Below, one piece after another: positions 27,862 to 37,344 of a DNA stretch of 39,044 nucleotides (positions are counted from its first letter, which is position 1; every line of letters starts with the position of its first letter). The DNA comes from Bacteroidales bacterium (GTDB lineage: Bacteria; Bacteroidota; Bacteroidia; Bacteroidales; GCA-2748055). The stretch spans positions 1-39,044 of the forward strand of contig JAUUZQ010000028.1 in assembly GCA_030589895.1 (NCBI GenBank), given 5' to 3'. Made by a program: the position numbers and the translations under genes. Below the pieces are notes generated by a model. It saw only the letters and a program-made list of their open reading frames with translations, made no database searches and had not been told where the DNA came from.

Positions 27862-28152
27862 CTAAATATTGCTATAAAAATCAATTGCTTCGCCCTCTGC
27901 GATAGTAACTATGGCTTTCTTAAAAGCAGATGTTCTTCCACTCTGCACTCCGGATTTGGTAAATCTCACCTTAGATTTACCGGCATACCTCATTGTATTT
28001 ACAGATGTAACACTCACATCATACAGTTCTTCAACAGCCTGCTTGATCTCTACTTTATTGGCATTCTTATCAACAACAAATCCATATCTGTTGAGCTTCT
28101 CGCTCTGATCTGTCATCTTCTCTGTTACTATAGGCTTTATTAAAATATCCAT
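27862..28152 (-). CDS. rplW: ribosomal protein L23
   Basis: This 96-residue protein at the tunnel exit is the docking site for trigger factor and SRP. Signatures are [40 protein letters not shown] and [15 protein letters not shown]. It lies 21 nt after rplD and 5 nt before rplB. Confidence 0.97.
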   Translation of the reverse strand: MDILIKPIVTEKMTDQSEKLNRYGFVVDKNANKVEIKQAVEELYDVSVTSVNTMRYAGKSKVRFTKSGVQSGRTSAFKKAIVTIAEGEAIDFYSNI

Positions 28153-28173
28153 GACCTTATCTATACAATTTTG

Positions 28174-28797
28174 TTAAGCTTTCGTTTGCAAAACATCAAG
28201 TGAACTCTCAACGAACAAGAGCGCTGTTGCATTCATGATGTCGTATGTATTTAATTCTGAGACTGTTATGATCTTAGAGTTTTGCAAATTTCGCGACGAC
28301 AAATATACATTTTTATTTCGTTCATTTAGAACGAAAACCAATTTTTTATCGTCGATCTTCAGGTTTTTCTGAATATTCACAAAATCCTTTGTTTTTGGCT
28401 GTTCGAGAGAAAAGTCTTCCACTACCATAACCTGCTTATTCATCGCCTTATATGAAAGGGCAGATTTACGTGCCAGCTCTTTAATTTTTTTATTCAATTT
28501 GTTGCGATAATCACTCGGTCTTGGACCAAAAACACGACCACCACCTCTGAAAATTGGATTCTTGATAGAACCAAAACGTGCTGTACCAGTACCTTTTTGT
28601 TTCTTGATCTTCTTGGTACTACCTTTAATTTCAGCGCGCTCTTTAGCTTTGTGAGTGCCCTGACGACGGTTTGTCATGATCTGTTTTACATCCAGATAGA
28701 TAGCATGATCGTTAGGCTCGATACCGAAAATATCTTTGCTCAGCTTTACTTTTTTACCGGTGCTTTTTCCGGCTATATCTAATACTTCTAATTCCAT
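28174..28797 (-). CDS. rplD: ribosomal protein L4
   Basis: This 207-residue protein has an extended loop that lines the exit tunnel; in E. coli it also represses the S10 operon. Signatures are [40 protein letters not shown] and [20 protein letters not shown]. Its ATG shares one base with the rplC stop codon. I see no L4-binding leader resembling the E. coli one ahead of rpsJ, whose gap to fusA is only 15 nt. Confidence 0.97.
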   Translation of the reverse strand: MELEVLDIAGKSTGKKVKLSKDIFGIEPNDHAIYLDVKQIMTNRRQGTHKAKERAEIKGSTKKIKKQKGTGTARFGSIKNPIFRGGGRVFGPRPSDYRNKLNKKIKELARKSALSYKAMNKQVMVVEDFSLEQPKTKDFVNIQKNLKIDDKKLVFVLNERNKNVYLSSRNLQNSKIITVSELNTYDIMNATALLFVESSLDVLQTKA

Positions 28798-29414
28798 TAC
28801 TTCTCAATTATTAAATATGAACCATTTGATCCTGGTACAGAACCTTTGACAATAAGAAGATTGTTCTCAGGAATGATTTTCATAACACGGAGGTTCAAAA
28901 TCTTCACTTTGGCACCACCCATGCGGCCACCCATACGCATTCCCTTAAATACACGGGAAGGATATGAAGAAGCACCCAATGATCCTGGTGCACGCATTCT
29001 GTTATGTTGTCCGTGGGTAGCATCGTTTACACCTTTAAAGTTGTAACGTTTTACTACACCCTGGAAACCTTTTCCTTTTGAGATTCCGGAAACATCAAGC
29101 CAAGTGTCATCGTGAAAATAATCCACAGTGATCACGTCACCCGCTTTCCAATTCTTTACAAAACCTTTTAGTTCAATGACCTTTCTCTTGGGAATAGTAT
29201 TTGCTTTCGCAAAGTGACCGCTCATTGCCTTGGGGGTATTTTTCTCCTTCTTGTCATCAAAAGCCAACTGAATAGATGAATAACCATCAGTTTCAACAGT
29301 TTTGATCTGAGTAACCACGCAAGGACCGGCCTCAATCACAGTACAGGGGATGTTTTTTCCTTCTGCATCATAAATAGAGGTCATTCCGACTTTCTTACCA
29401 ATTAATCCTGGCAT
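28797..29414 (-). CDS. rplC: ribosomal protein L3
   Basis: This 205-residue protein initiates 50S assembly and reaches the peptidyl transferase centre. Signatures are [30 protein letters not shown] beta strands (here [18 protein letters not shown]), [17 protein letters not shown] and [20 protein letters not shown]. It lies 19 nt after rpsJ and overlaps rplD by one base. Confidence 0.97.
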   Translation of the reverse strand: MPGLIGKKVGMTSIYDAEGKNIPCTVIEAGPCVVTQIKTVETDGYSSIQLAFDDKKEKNTPKAMSGHFAKANTIPKRKVIELKGFVKNWKAGDVITVDYFHDDTWLDVSGISKGKGFQGVVKRYNFKGVNDATHGQHNRMRAPGSLGASSYPSRVFKGMRMGGRMGGAKVKILNLRVMKIIPENNLLIVKGSVPGSNGSYLIIEK

Positions 29415-29433
29415 CTTATTATAATTTTCCTTG

Positions 29434-29739
29434 TTAAACTTTAATTTCTACCTCAACACCACTGGGTAGCTCTAACTTCATCAATGCATCAATGGTCTTT
29501 GGTGTGGAGCTATAAATATCCAGCAGCCTTTTGAAAGAGCTAAGCTGAAACTGTTCCCTTGATTTCTTATTTACAAATGGGGAACGCAAAACAGTGTAAA
29601 CCCTCTTGTGTGTTGGAAGAGGCACCGGTCCACTTACCACAGCACCTGTTGACTTCACCGTTTTCACGATTTTCTCAGCAGATTTATCTACCAGATTGTG
29701 GTCGTAAGACTTTAATTTAATTCTAATCTTTTGGCTCAT
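29434..29739 (-). CDS. rpsJ: ribosomal protein S10
   Basis: This 101-residue protein of the 30S head also serves as NusE in antitermination. Signatures are [40 protein letters not shown] and [15 protein letters not shown], ending in [11 protein letters not shown]. It lies 15 nt after fusA, so the str and S10 units are joined here with no tuf gene between them. Confidence 0.98.
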   Translation of the reverse strand: MSQKIRIKLKSYDHNLVDKSAEKIVKTVKSTGAVVSGPVPLPTHKRVYTVLRSPFVNKKSREQFQLSSFKRLLDIYSSTPKTIDALMKLELPSGVEVEIKV

Positions 29740-29754
29740 TATTATCTATTATTA

Positions 29755-31857
29755 TTACAATGATTTCCCTGATACTGTCTCCATAATTTCTTTCGCAATG
29801 TTTGCCGGCACCTGTTCAAAATGGCTAAACTCCATGGTTGAACTGGCTCTTCCCGACGAGAGTGTTCTCAATACAGTAACATATCCGAATTGCTCTGAAA
29901 GTGGAACTTTTGCTTTTATTACCCTGACTCCAGCCTTTGAATCCATCCCCTCTACCTGTCCGCGACGTTTGTTCAAGTCTGAAATAACATCACCCATATA
30001 ATCTTCCGGCGTCAACACTTCAACAGCCATGATTGGCTCCATCAATACCGGTCTGGCTTTCATTGCAGCTGTCCTGAAAGCTTTCCTTGCTACAATCTCG
30101 AAGGCTAACTGGTCTGAGTCAACATTATGAAAAGATCCATCAACAAGTCGAACCTTCAGATTATCTACTGAAAATCCTGCCAATGGCCCATTTAACATTG
30201 CATTTTTAAAACCTTTCTCTACAGAAGGAATAAATTCTTTTGGAACATTTCCACCTTTGATTTCATTTACAAATTGAAGTCCGCTTACACCATCGTCATT
30301 CGGACTGATATAAACATCAATATCTGCAAATTTTCCTCTACCACCTGACTGCTTCTTAAATACTTCTCTATGGTGTATTTCAGTAGTAATTGCTTCTTTA
30401 TAATTCACCTGTGGTGATCCCACACTACACTCCACCTTAAATTCCCTCTTCAGTCTGTCGAGCAAAATCTCCAGGTGTAATTCTCCCATTCCACTAATGA
30501 TAGTCTGACCTGTATCATGATCAGTCTTGATCTGGAAAGTCGGATCCTCTTCGGCAAGTTTACCAAGTGCCACACCCAGCTTATCAATATCAGTTTGGGT
30601 TTTGGGCTCAATAGCTACACCGATAACAGGCTCCGGAAAATCGATGGTCTCCAGAACCAATGGATGCTTAATATCTGTAATGGTATCTCCTGTGCGTAAA
30701 TTCTTTAATCCAACAACAGCACATATATCTCCGGCATCGATTACACTTTTTGGATTTTGCTTATTGGCATGCATCTGATAAATCCTGGTAATTCTCTCCT
30801 TCTTCCCTGTACGGCTGTTTAATATGGTTGTACCTTCATTCAACTGACCTGAATAAATCCTCAGATATGCCAGTCTGCCTACAAATGGATCTGTGGCGAT
30901 CTTAAATACCAGACCAGTCAAAGGATCTTCATTTACAGGATTCCTGTCCTCTTCTTTTTCAGTATAAGGATTAATACCTTGTACTGCTCCAACATCAATC
31001 GGACTTGGCATCAAAGCAACGATACCATCGAGAAGACGCTGAATACCTTTATTTTTAAAAGCAGAACCACAGAAAACCGGAACGATTTCCATATTGATAG
31101 TAGCTCTTCTTGCGTAGGCCATAAACTCCTCTTCACTGATTGAATCACGGTCCTCCAGGAAACGCTCAAGCAGATCGTCATTTGAAACACATACTGCCTC
31201 AACCAACTTCTCTCTCCACTCCTCAACCATATCGATCATATCCTCCGGTATCTCGCAGTACTCATATTTCATCCCCATTGTCTCGTCTTCTTTCCAGACG
31301 ATAGCCTTTCTCTCAATAAGGTCTACGATACCGGTAAAATCTTCTTCGGAGCCGATAGGTATTTGAAGGGGAACCGGATTTGAACCCAGCTTATCCTTGA
31401 TCTCACTTACGACACCAAAAAAATCCGCGCCGACTCTATCCATCTTATTGACGAAAGCCATACGCGGAACTTTATATTTATTAGCCTGTCTCCAGACTGT
31501 TTCTGATTGTGGTTCAACGCCACCAACTGCACAAAAGACAGCAACAGCGCCATCAAGTACACGAAGGGAACGTTCTACTTCAACAGTGAAATCAACGTGG
31601 CCCGGAGTGTCAATAATATTAACTTTATACTCCTGCTCGTTGTATTTCCAAAATGTGGTGGTGCATGCCGATGTGATGGTGATACCTCGCTCCTGCTCTT
31701 GTACCATCCAATCCATAGTGGCAGCTCCGTCATGGACCTCACCGATGCGATGGGTGATACCGGTATAGAACAGAATGCGTTCTGTAGCGGTCGTTTTCCC
31801 GGCATCGATGTGCGCCATGATCCCAATATTTCTTGTATATTGTAATCCTGGATTCAT
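29755..31857 (-). CDS. fusA: translation elongation factor G (canonical)
   Basis: This 700-residue GTPase translocates tRNA and mRNA on the ribosome. The G domain is complete: AHIDAGKTT (P-loop), ERGITITSA (switch I), DTPGHVDF (switch II with the catalytic His) and NKMD. Domains II to V follow, including the domain IV segment [16 protein letters not shown] and the C-terminal [20 protein letters not shown]. It lies in the str part of the cluster between rpsG (50 nt) and rpsJ (15 nt). It contrasts with the divergent paralogue at 33140-35296. Confidence 0.98.
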   Translation of the reverse strand: MNPGLQYTRNIGIMAHIDAGKTTATERILFYTGITHRIGEVHDGAATMDWMVQEQERGITITSACTTTFWKYNEQEYKVNIIDTPGHVDFTVEVERSLRVLDGAVAVFCAVGGVEPQSETVWRQANKYKVPRMAFVNKMDRVGADFFGVVSEIKDKLGSNPVPLQIPIGSEEDFTGIVDLIERKAIVWKEDETMGMKYEYCEIPEDMIDMVEEWREKLVEAVCVSNDDLLERFLEDRDSISEEEFMAYARRATINMEIVPVFCGSAFKNKGIQRLLDGIVALMPSPIDVGAVQGINPYTEKEEDRNPVNEDPLTGLVFKIATDPFVGRLAYLRIYSGQLNEGTTILNSRTGKKERITRIYQMHANKQNPKSVIDAGDICAVVGLKNLRTGDTITDIKHPLVLETIDFPEPVIGVAIEPKTQTDIDKLGVALGKLAEEDPTFQIKTDHDTGQTIISGMGELHLEILLDRLKREFKVECSVGSPQVNYKEAITTEIHHREVFKKQSGGRGKFADIDVYISPNDDGVSGLQFVNEIKGGNVPKEFIPSVEKGFKNAMLNGPLAGFSVDNLKVRLVDGSFHNVDSDQLAFEIVARKAFRTAAMKARPVLMEPIMAVEVLTPEDYMGDVISDLNKRRGQVEGMDSKAGVRVIKAKVPLSEQFGYVTVLRTLSSGRASSTMEFSHFEQVPANIAKEIMETVSGKSL

Positions 31858-31907
31858 AAGTGGTGCACACTTACCTTAATTAAATACTAAATTCTTCTTC
31901 TCTTATA

Positions 31908-32384
31908 TTAGAACCTAAAATGAGCAAAAGCCTTATTGGATTCTGCCATTCTGTGCATATCTTCTTTTCTCTTAAAAGCTCCACCCTCGTTGTTATATGC
32001 TGCGATGGTTTCTGCGGCCAGTTTCTCACCCATTGATTTTCCCGGGCGCTTTCTGGCAAATTGGATAAGGTTTTTCATGGAAATAGCCTGCTTGCGATCC
32101 GCCCTTACCTCCATTGGAACCTGAAATGTTGCTCCCCCTACTCTCCTGCTCTTTACCTCAACCTGTGGAGTAACATTGTCCAGAGCTTCCTTAAAAATAT
32201 CGAGGGAAGCTTTCTCTTCTTTCTTCATTTTCTCATCAACGATATCCATCGCTTCATAAAAAATATCATACGCGATACTTTTCTTTCCGGAGAACATCAT
32301 GTTGTTTACAAAACGCGTGACAAATGGATCATTAAATTTAGGATCCGGTAAAATAATCCGCTTCTTTGGTTTCGTCTTTCTCAT
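31908..32384 (-). CDS. rpsG: ribosomal protein S7
   Basis: This 158-residue protein initiates assembly of the 30S head and lies at the E site. Signatures are [60 protein letters not shown] and [16 protein letters not shown]. It lies 21 nt after rpsL. The 50-nt gap before fusA is one of the larger ones in the cluster; I see no clear structure in it. Confidence 0.98.
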   Translation of the reverse strand: MRKTKPKKRIILPDPKFNDPFVTRFVNNMMFSGKKSIAYDIFYEAMDIVDEKMKKEEKASLDIFKEALDNVTPQVEVKSRRVGGATFQVPMEVRADRKQAISMKNLIQFARKRPGKSMGEKLAAETIAAYNNEGGAFKRKEDMHRMAESNKAFAHFRF

Positions 32385-32405
32385 TATCTATAAAATATAA
32401 ATAGA

Positions 32406-32780
32406 TTATTTTTTCGGTCTTTTAGTTCCGTATTTTGAACGTCGCTGTGTACGTCCCTCTACACCTGAAGTGTCAAGAGCGCCACGAATTAAGTGATAAC
32501 GTACACCTGGCAAATCCTTAACCCTGCCACCACGAATGAGGACAATTGAGTGTTCCTGCAAATTGTGTCCTTCTCCGGGAATATAAGCGTTCACTTCTTT
32601 CCCGTTTGTTAACCTCACCCTTGCTACTTTTCTCATTGCAGAGTTCGGCTTCTTAGGTGTTGTTGTATATACCCTAACGCAAACACCACGTCGCTGTGGA
32701 CTTGAATCAAGGGCAGGGGCTTTACTCTTCTCCACTATCCCTTTTCTTCCTTTACGTACTAATTGCTGAATTGTAGGCAT
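32406..32780 (-). CDS. rpsL: ribosomal protein S12
   Basis: This 124-residue decoding-centre protein is the first gene of the cluster. Signatures are [40 protein letters not shown] and [20 protein letters not shown]. Lysines at 43 and 88, the positions of streptomycin-resistance changes in E. coli, are present, so the protein looks streptomycin-sensitive in type. The promoter at 32834-32862 precedes it. Confidence 0.98.
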   Translation of the reverse strand: MPTIQQLVRKGRKGIVEKSKAPALDSSPQRRGVCVRVYTTTPKKPNSAMRKVARVRLTNGKEVNAYIPGEGHNLQEHSIVLIRGGRVKDLPGVRYHLIRGALDTSGVEGRTQRRSKYGTKRPKK

Positions 32781-32833
32781 TTATGCGTAATTCTTTTAAT
32801 ATTAAATATCTATTTCTATATAAATTCGGCTTG

Positions 32834-32862
32834 CAAAGGTATTCTTTTTTTTGAAAAAACAA
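32834..32862 (-). promoter_or_regulatory. promoter of the str-S10-spc-alpha cluster
   Basis: On the - strand TTG (32862-32860), 18 nt, then TACCTTTG (32841-32834), a perfect TAnnTTTG -7 box. It is 53 nt before the rpsL start codon. The A/T-rich spacer and upstream stretch fit a strong promoter. Confidence 0.7.
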
Positions 32863-33045
32863 GAATAATTTAGTTTATTATTTACCTGTCAGAGAAACCA
32901 TTTCCAATATGATGTAGAACAGGGGTTTTGGGTGTATTTCTCACACCTCTGATTGAGAGCTTCTTTTTATTGAATCTTCAATGGATCGATTTTTAGTGTT
33001 AATTTTCAAAATGTAATTAGTGAAAACCGTGTCGAAAAGCATGCG

Positions 33046-33075
33046 TTGGTATAAATCAAAATTTTACTATTTTTG
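33046..33075 (+). promoter_or_regulatory. promoter of the EF-G2-like gene
   Basis: TTG (33046-33048), 19 nt, then TATTTTTG (33068-33075), a TAnnTTTG box. It leaves a leader of about 60 nt before the ATG at 33140. Confidence 0.6.
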
Positions 33076-33139
33076 CCTTTCCAATTTCAACTGTATAAAA
33101 ACGAATTCATTTTAACACCAACATTATACATTATATTAT

Positions 33140-35296
33140 ATGAAGAATTATCAGACCGATCACATTAAGAGTATTGTACTACTCGGGAACTCGGGATCCG
33201 GAAAAACCACACTGGCAGAAGCAATGCTATTTGAAGGTGGGGTCATCGACCGCAGGGGTGATGTGGACAGCAAGAATACGGTGTCCGATTCAAAACAGAT
33301 TGAGCAGGAGAATCAGTCTTCGATGTACTCAAGTGTAATGTATACTGAGTATAACGACAAGAAAGTGAATATCCTGGACACACCCGGTGCTGATGATTTC
33401 GTTGGAGGTGCCGTTTCCAGTTTGCATGTTGCTGAATGCGGACTTATACTGATAAATGCCCAGAGTGGCGTAGAGGTTGGAACTGAGATACACAGTCGCT
33501 GGCTGCGTACTTTCAATAAACCAGCCGTAATTGCAATAAATCATTGCGATCATGACAAGGCCAACTTCGAAAAATCTTTTGAAAGTATCAAGGAGAGTTT
33601 TGGCAATGCAACAATTCTGGCTCAGTTTCCTGTAAATGCAGGACCAGGATTTGATTCGATTGTGGATATCATCCTGATGAAGTTATTGAAGTATCCGGCT
33701 GATGGTGGAAAGCCTGAGGCAATTGACATTCCTGCCGACCAGATGGAGCGTGCTGAAGAGTTAAGGAATGAGCTGATTGAAAAAGCTGCAGAGAATGACG
33801 AGTCCTTAATGGAGCTTTTCTTTGAGAATGATGGTCTGACTGAGGACGAGATGAGATCGGGTATTACAGTAGGTTTACTGGAGAGAGGTATTTTTCCTGT
33901 ATTCTGTGTCTCAGCAAAGAAAAATATGGGTGTAGGAAGATTGTTACAATTTATTACCAATGTTGTGCCTTCTGCTGATAAATTTCCAGCTGTCAAAACT
34001 ACCGACGATCAGGAAATTGCTTTCGATGCATCAGCCAAGACCTCCATATTTGTTTTCAAGACAACTGTAGAGTCTCACATTGGTGAGGTAAACTATTTCA
34101 AAGTTATTTCAGGGGAGCTTACTGAAGGTATGGACCTCACAAATTTCAGGACACAAAATAAAGAGAGGTTTTCACAGATTTTTGCTCCCTATGGTAAGAA
34201 CCGTACAAAGCTTACTAAAATTGTAGCGGGAGATATCGGATGTACCGTAAAAATGAAGAATACCAGCACCAATGATACATTGGTTGATCCGGACGTAGAC
34301 TTCAAGTTCCCCAATATAGCATTCCCTGAGCCAAAATTCAGAACAGCGATCAAGCCTGTAACTGAAGGTGACGAAGAGAAACTGGGTGAAGCTTTAAACA
34401 AGCTTCATGATGAAGATCCAACGGTAATTGTTGAGTATAGCAAAGAGCTGAAGCAAATTATTCTTCACGGACAGGGTGAGCACCATCTTAACATCGTTAA
34501 ATGGCACCTCGACAATGATTTCAATGTGGAGACAACATTCGTTCCACCAAAAATACCTTATCGTGAAACAATTACAAAAACTGCTCAGGCAGATTACAGA
34601 CATAAGAAGCAATCAGGTGGTTCTGGTCAGTTTGGTGAAGTTTATTTAATTATTGAGCCTCACGTAGAAGAAGCTGACGATAAGAAAATGTTCAAGATAA
34701 ATGGTAAGGATCAGAAAATATCTATTCGCAGCAGGGAAGAACATGAACTTCCATGGGGTGGAAAATTAATTTTTGTAAACTGTATCGTTGGTGGATCAAT
34801 TGATGCTCGTTTCCTTCCGGCTATCATGAAAGGACTGATGGAGAAGATGGAAGAAGGACCGCTTACCGGTTCGTATGCCAGAGATATCAGGGTTTATGTG
34901 TATGATGGTAAGATGCACCCTGTTGACTCAAATGAAATTTCATTTAAGCTGGCCGGCAGAAATGCATTCAGCATGGCATTTAAAAATGCAGGACCAAAAA
35001 TTATGGAGCCTGTATATATGGTAGAGGTATTGGTTCCTTCCGACCGGATGGGTGATGTGATCAGTGACCTCCAGGGACGCCGTGCGATTGTTCAGGGAAT
35101 GGCAAGCGAGAAAGGATTTGAAAAAATCACAGCTAAAGTTCCACTGGCTGAAATGAATAAATATTCAACTGCACTGAGCTCAATTACAAACGGACGGGCG
35201 ATGTATTCAATGTCTTTCGATGAGTACGCACCGGTACCGGGTGAATTGCAGGATGAACTTCTGAAAACATACGAAGCGGAGCAGGAAGAGGAGTAA
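33140..35296 (+). CDS. EF-G2-like elongation factor paralogue
   Basis: This 718-residue protein has all EF-G domains, including domain IV (KQSGGSGQFGEVYLII) and the C-terminal MEPVYMVEVLVPSDRMGDVI. The G domain is altered. The P-loop is GNSGSGKT (16-23) instead of AHIDAGKT. Switch I ERGITIT becomes ENQSSMY. Switch II is DTPGADDF (80-87), with Ala84 where canonical EF-G has the catalytic His. G4 is NHCD (134-137) instead of NKMD. A Bacteroides thetaiotaomicron EF-G2 has been reported to support translation without GTP hydrolysis, and this may be its counterpart. Some EF-G-2 proteins of other phyla also lack the His, so inactivity is not proven. It is divergent from rpsL with its own promoter. 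Confidence 0.88.
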   Translation: MKNYQTDHIKSIVLLGNSGSGKTTLAEAMLFEGGVIDRRGDVDSKNTVSDSKQIEQENQSSMYSSVMYTEYNDKKVNILDTPGADDFVGGAVSSLHVAECGLILINAQSGVEVGTEIHSRWLRTFNKPAVIAINHCDHDKANFEKSFESIKESFGNATILAQFPVNAGPGFDSIVDIILMKLLKYPADGGKPEAIDIPADQMERAEELRNELIEKAAENDESLMELFFENDGLTEDEMRSGITVGLLERGIFPVFCVSAKKNMGVGRLLQFITNVVPSADKFPAVKTTDDQEIAFDASAKTSIFVFKTTVESHIGEVNYFKVISGELTEGMDLTNFRTQNKERFSQIFAPYGKNRTKLTKIVAGDIGCTVKMKNTSTNDTLVDPDVDFKFPNIAFPEPKFRTAIKPVTEGDEEKLGEALNKLHDEDPTVIVEYSKELKQIILHGQGEHHLNIVKWHLDNDFNVETTFVPPKIPYRETITKTAQADYRHKKQSGGSGQFGEVYLIIEPHVEEADDKKMFKINGKDQKISIRSREEHELPWGGKLIFVNCIVGGSIDARFLPAIMKGLMEKMEEGPLTGSYARDIRVYVYDGKMHPVDSNEISFKLAGRNAFSMAFKNAGPKIMEPVYMVEVLVPSDRMGDVISDLQGRRAIVQGMASEKGFEKITAKVPLAEMNKYSTALSSITNGRAMYSMSFDEYAPVPGELQDELLKTYEAEQEEE

Positions 35297-35302
35297 GAAC
35301 TC

Positions 35303-35319
35303 TGATCCCTCGGGGATCA
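35303..35319 (+). terminator. hairpin after the EF-G2-like gene
   Basis: TGATCCC-tcg-GGGATCA is a 7-bp perfect stem with a 3-nt loop, 6 nt after the stop codon and between convergent genes. No T run follows directly, so it is a plausible but not textbook terminator. Confidence 0.45.
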
Positions 35320-35335
35320 TATAGGAGGTTTTGTA

Positions 35336-35902
35336 TTACTCGTTGCCAGCAAGCAATTCGCTGATCGTAAGTTCAAGTTCTTCACCCCGGAGATTCACGC
35401 CAATAATAACTCCATTCCGATCGAGGAGGAAATTGGAGGGGATGGATTGAACTCCATATACTATTGCAGGCTCTGTTTTGGCACCCAACATGTCACAGAC
35501 CTGGATTGGCCATGAGAGCTGATCCTCTTCTATGGCTTTCAACCATGCCTCTTTACTCCTGTCGAGAGATACACTGTAAATAGTAAAACCCTTGCCGTTT
35601 ACGAATTCAGTATCCTTATATTTTTCATACACACTTACCAGAACTGGATTTTCCTTCCTGCATGGCGTACACCAGGAAGCCCAAAAATCTACCAGAACAA
35701 GTTTGCCCTGTAAAGATGACAAGGCGATCTTATTTCCATCTGTATCCGGAAGCACTATTTCAGCAGCCCTTTGTCCATATATTTTTCCTATGGGAATTTC
35801 TACTATTTCAGGTGGAACCTGGTATGGCGTGTCTGAAGTTGGGGTTTTGGGGTTGCAGGCGGTAAGGATAAGGGTAAGGATGATTAATGGAAGGTTTTTC
35901 AT
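35336..35902 (-). CDS. TlpA/ResA-like thioredoxin-fold lipoprotein
   Basis: This 188-residue protein begins MKNLPLIILTLILTACN, a lipoprotein signal with lipobox LTAC (Cys16), so it is probably anchored in the periplasm. The thioredoxin-like domain (about 45-185) has FWASWCTPCRKENP with redox Cys78 and Cys81, and the cis-Pro loop GVQSIPSNFLLDRNG. Such proteins reduce disulfides in exported proteins or in cytochrome c maturation. The insertion between the CxxC helix and the next strand is usual for TlpA/ResA. It lies 80 nt after murA on the same strand across a small tandem repeat. The partner is unknown. Confidence 0.9.
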   Translation of the reverse strand: MKNLPLIILTLILTACNPKTPTSDTPYQVPPEIVEIPIGKIYGQRAAEIVLPDTDGNKIALSSLQGKLVLVDFWASWCTPCRKENPVLVSVYEKYKDTEFVNGKGFTIYSVSLDRSKEAWLKAIEEDQLSWPIQVCDMLGAKTEPAIVYGVQSIPSNFLLDRNGVIIGVNLRGEELELTISELLAGNE

Positions 35903-35911
35903 GTTAAGGAG

Positions 35912-35966
35912 TTAATGCGATAATGCAACAATGCAACAATGTGATAATTGGTTAATTGGTTAATGG
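35912..35966. repeat. short degenerate tandem repeats between murA and the thioredoxin gene
   Basis: Repeats of CAACAATG (twice) and ATTGGTTA (twice) with related TAATG/GATAAT units fill most of the 80-nt gap. AT-rich mini-repeats of this kind are common in Bacteroidota intergenic DNA. No coding or promoter function is evident. Confidence 0.6.
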
Positions 35967-35982
35967 GGTGCATGGATGGTCT

Positions 35983-37287
35983 CTATATTCTTTTGATCGA
36001 GGCACCAAGGGCATTTAGTCTTTCATCGATTCTTTCGTAGCCACGGTCGATCTGGTCGATATTATCTATCTCACTGGTTCCTTCTGCACTCATGGCGGCG
36101 ATCAGCAATGCGACTCCTGCCCTGATATCCGGAGATGTCATTTTTGTAGCTCTGAGTTTCATAGAGTTATCCATCCCGATTACAGTAGCACGGTGTGGAT
36201 CACATAAAATAATTTGTGCTCCCATATCAATAAGCTTATCTACAAAAAAGAGCCGGCTCTCAAACATTTTTTGGTGTATCAGCACACTTCCCTTTGCCTG
36301 GGTAGCAGTCACAAGAATCACACTGAGCAGGTCCGGCGTCAGACCAGGCCATGGAGCATCTGCAATGGTCATGATTGCGCCATCAATAAATGTCTCTATT
36401 GCGTAATGGTCCATTGCAGGAATAAACAGATCATCTCCCCTTAACTCCATCTGAATACCTAATCTCTTAAAGGAAGCCGGGATCACACCCAATTCATCGA
36501 ATGCAACATCTTTAATCGTAATCTCCGATTGTGTCATGGCGGCCATACCAATAAAACTTCCGATCTCGATCATGTCAGGAAGAATTCTATGCTCGGTGCC
36601 ATGTAATTCAGCAACACCCTCGATAGTCAATAAATTCGAACCAATACCACTGATCTTAGCGCCCATCCTGACCAGCATTTTACAAAGTTGCTGCAGATAG
36701 GGTTCACATGCTGCATTGTAAATGGTTGTAACTCCTGCAGCCAATACAGCAGCCATCACAATATTCGCTGTACCTGTCACTGATGCTTCATCCAGCAACA
36801 TATATTTCCCGGTCAGTTTTTTAGCTTCAACCTCGTAATATGAATGCTTTACATCGTAATTAAATACAGCTCCAAGTTCTTGAAATCCAATGAAATGTGT
36901 GTCCAGACGACGGCGGCCTATCTTATCGCCCCCCGGTTTTGGAATAAAGGCTTTTCCAAATCTTGCAAGGAGAGGTCCTACCAACATTACCGACCCTCTT
37001 AGCTCGGTTGATTTAGCGAAATATTCAGGGCTGCGTAAGAAATCGAGATTGATATTAGTTGCCTTGAAGGTGTAACTGTTCTTATCTAACTGTTCTACCT
37101 CTACCCCCAGATCACCAAGCAGATTTATAAGTTTGCTGACATCCCTGATCCCCGGGACATTTGTCATGGTAATTTTCTCAGGAGTAAGAAGAACAGCACA
37201 GAGCACCTGAAGAGCTTCGTTTTTAGCTCCTTGAGGTTGAATCTCACCGGAGAGATGATGACCGCCTTCAATTATAAATTTGCTCAA
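35983..37287 (-). CDS. murA: UDP-N-acetylglucosamine 1-carboxyvinyltransferase, Asp-type active site
   Basis: This 434-residue enzyme makes the first committed precursor of peptidoglycan from UDP-GlcNAc and PEP. The N-terminus FIIEGGHHLSGEIQPQGAKN carries Lys22 and Asn23 of the active site. In the catalytic loop PGGDKIGRRRLD, Asp121 stands where E. coli has Cys115 (PGGCTIGARPVD). Asp at this site, as in mycobacteria and chlamydiae, prevents alkylation by fosfomycin. The frame has a stop (TAA at 37293-37291) two codons upstream and no ATG before the conserved N-terminus, so the start is TTG at 37287-37285. It lies 57 nt after the DUF4290 gene and is probably transcribed with it. Confidence 0.95.
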   Translation of the reverse strand: MSKFIIEGGHHLSGEIQPQGAKNEALQVLCAVLLTPEKITMTNVPGIRDVSKLINLLGDLGVEVEQLDKNSYTFKATNINLDFLRSPEYFAKSTELRGSVMLVGPLLARFGKAFIPKPGGDKIGRRRLDTHFIGFQELGAVFNYDVKHSYYEVEAKKLTGKYMLLDEASVTGTANIVMAAVLAAGVTTIYNAACEPYLQQLCKMLVRMGAKISGIGSNLLTIEGVAELHGTEHRILPDMIEIGSFIGMAAMTQSEITIKDVAFDELGVIPASFKRLGIQMELRGDDLFIPAMDHYAIETFIDGAIMTIADAPWPGLTPDLLSVILVTATQAKGSVLIHQKMFESRLFFVDKLIDMGAQIILCDPHRATVIGMDNSMKLRATKMTSPDIRAGVALLIAAMSAEGTSEIDNIDQIDRGYERIDERLNALGASIKRI

Positions 37288-37344
37288 AATTTAATAGTAT
37301 TGTATTAGACAAAATCTTCCGAATCTACCAGGGAAAAGTAAGGG

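Larger units (their letters stand above)
32781..33139. other. 359-nt divergent promoter region between rpsL and the EF-G2-like gene
   Basis: No gene is visible in this stretch. It holds one Bacteroidota-type promoter for each side (listed separately) and a small hairpin GGTGT-N7-ACACC at 32932-32948 in the middle. The centre (about 32880-33030) is otherwise plain, with no recognisable riboswitch or r-protein leader. Confidence 0.6.

Noticed and set aside
33622..33996. 124-codon - strand frame inside the EF-G2-like gene
   Set aside because: It lies wholly within a conserved coding region and has no family resemblance or upstream signal.
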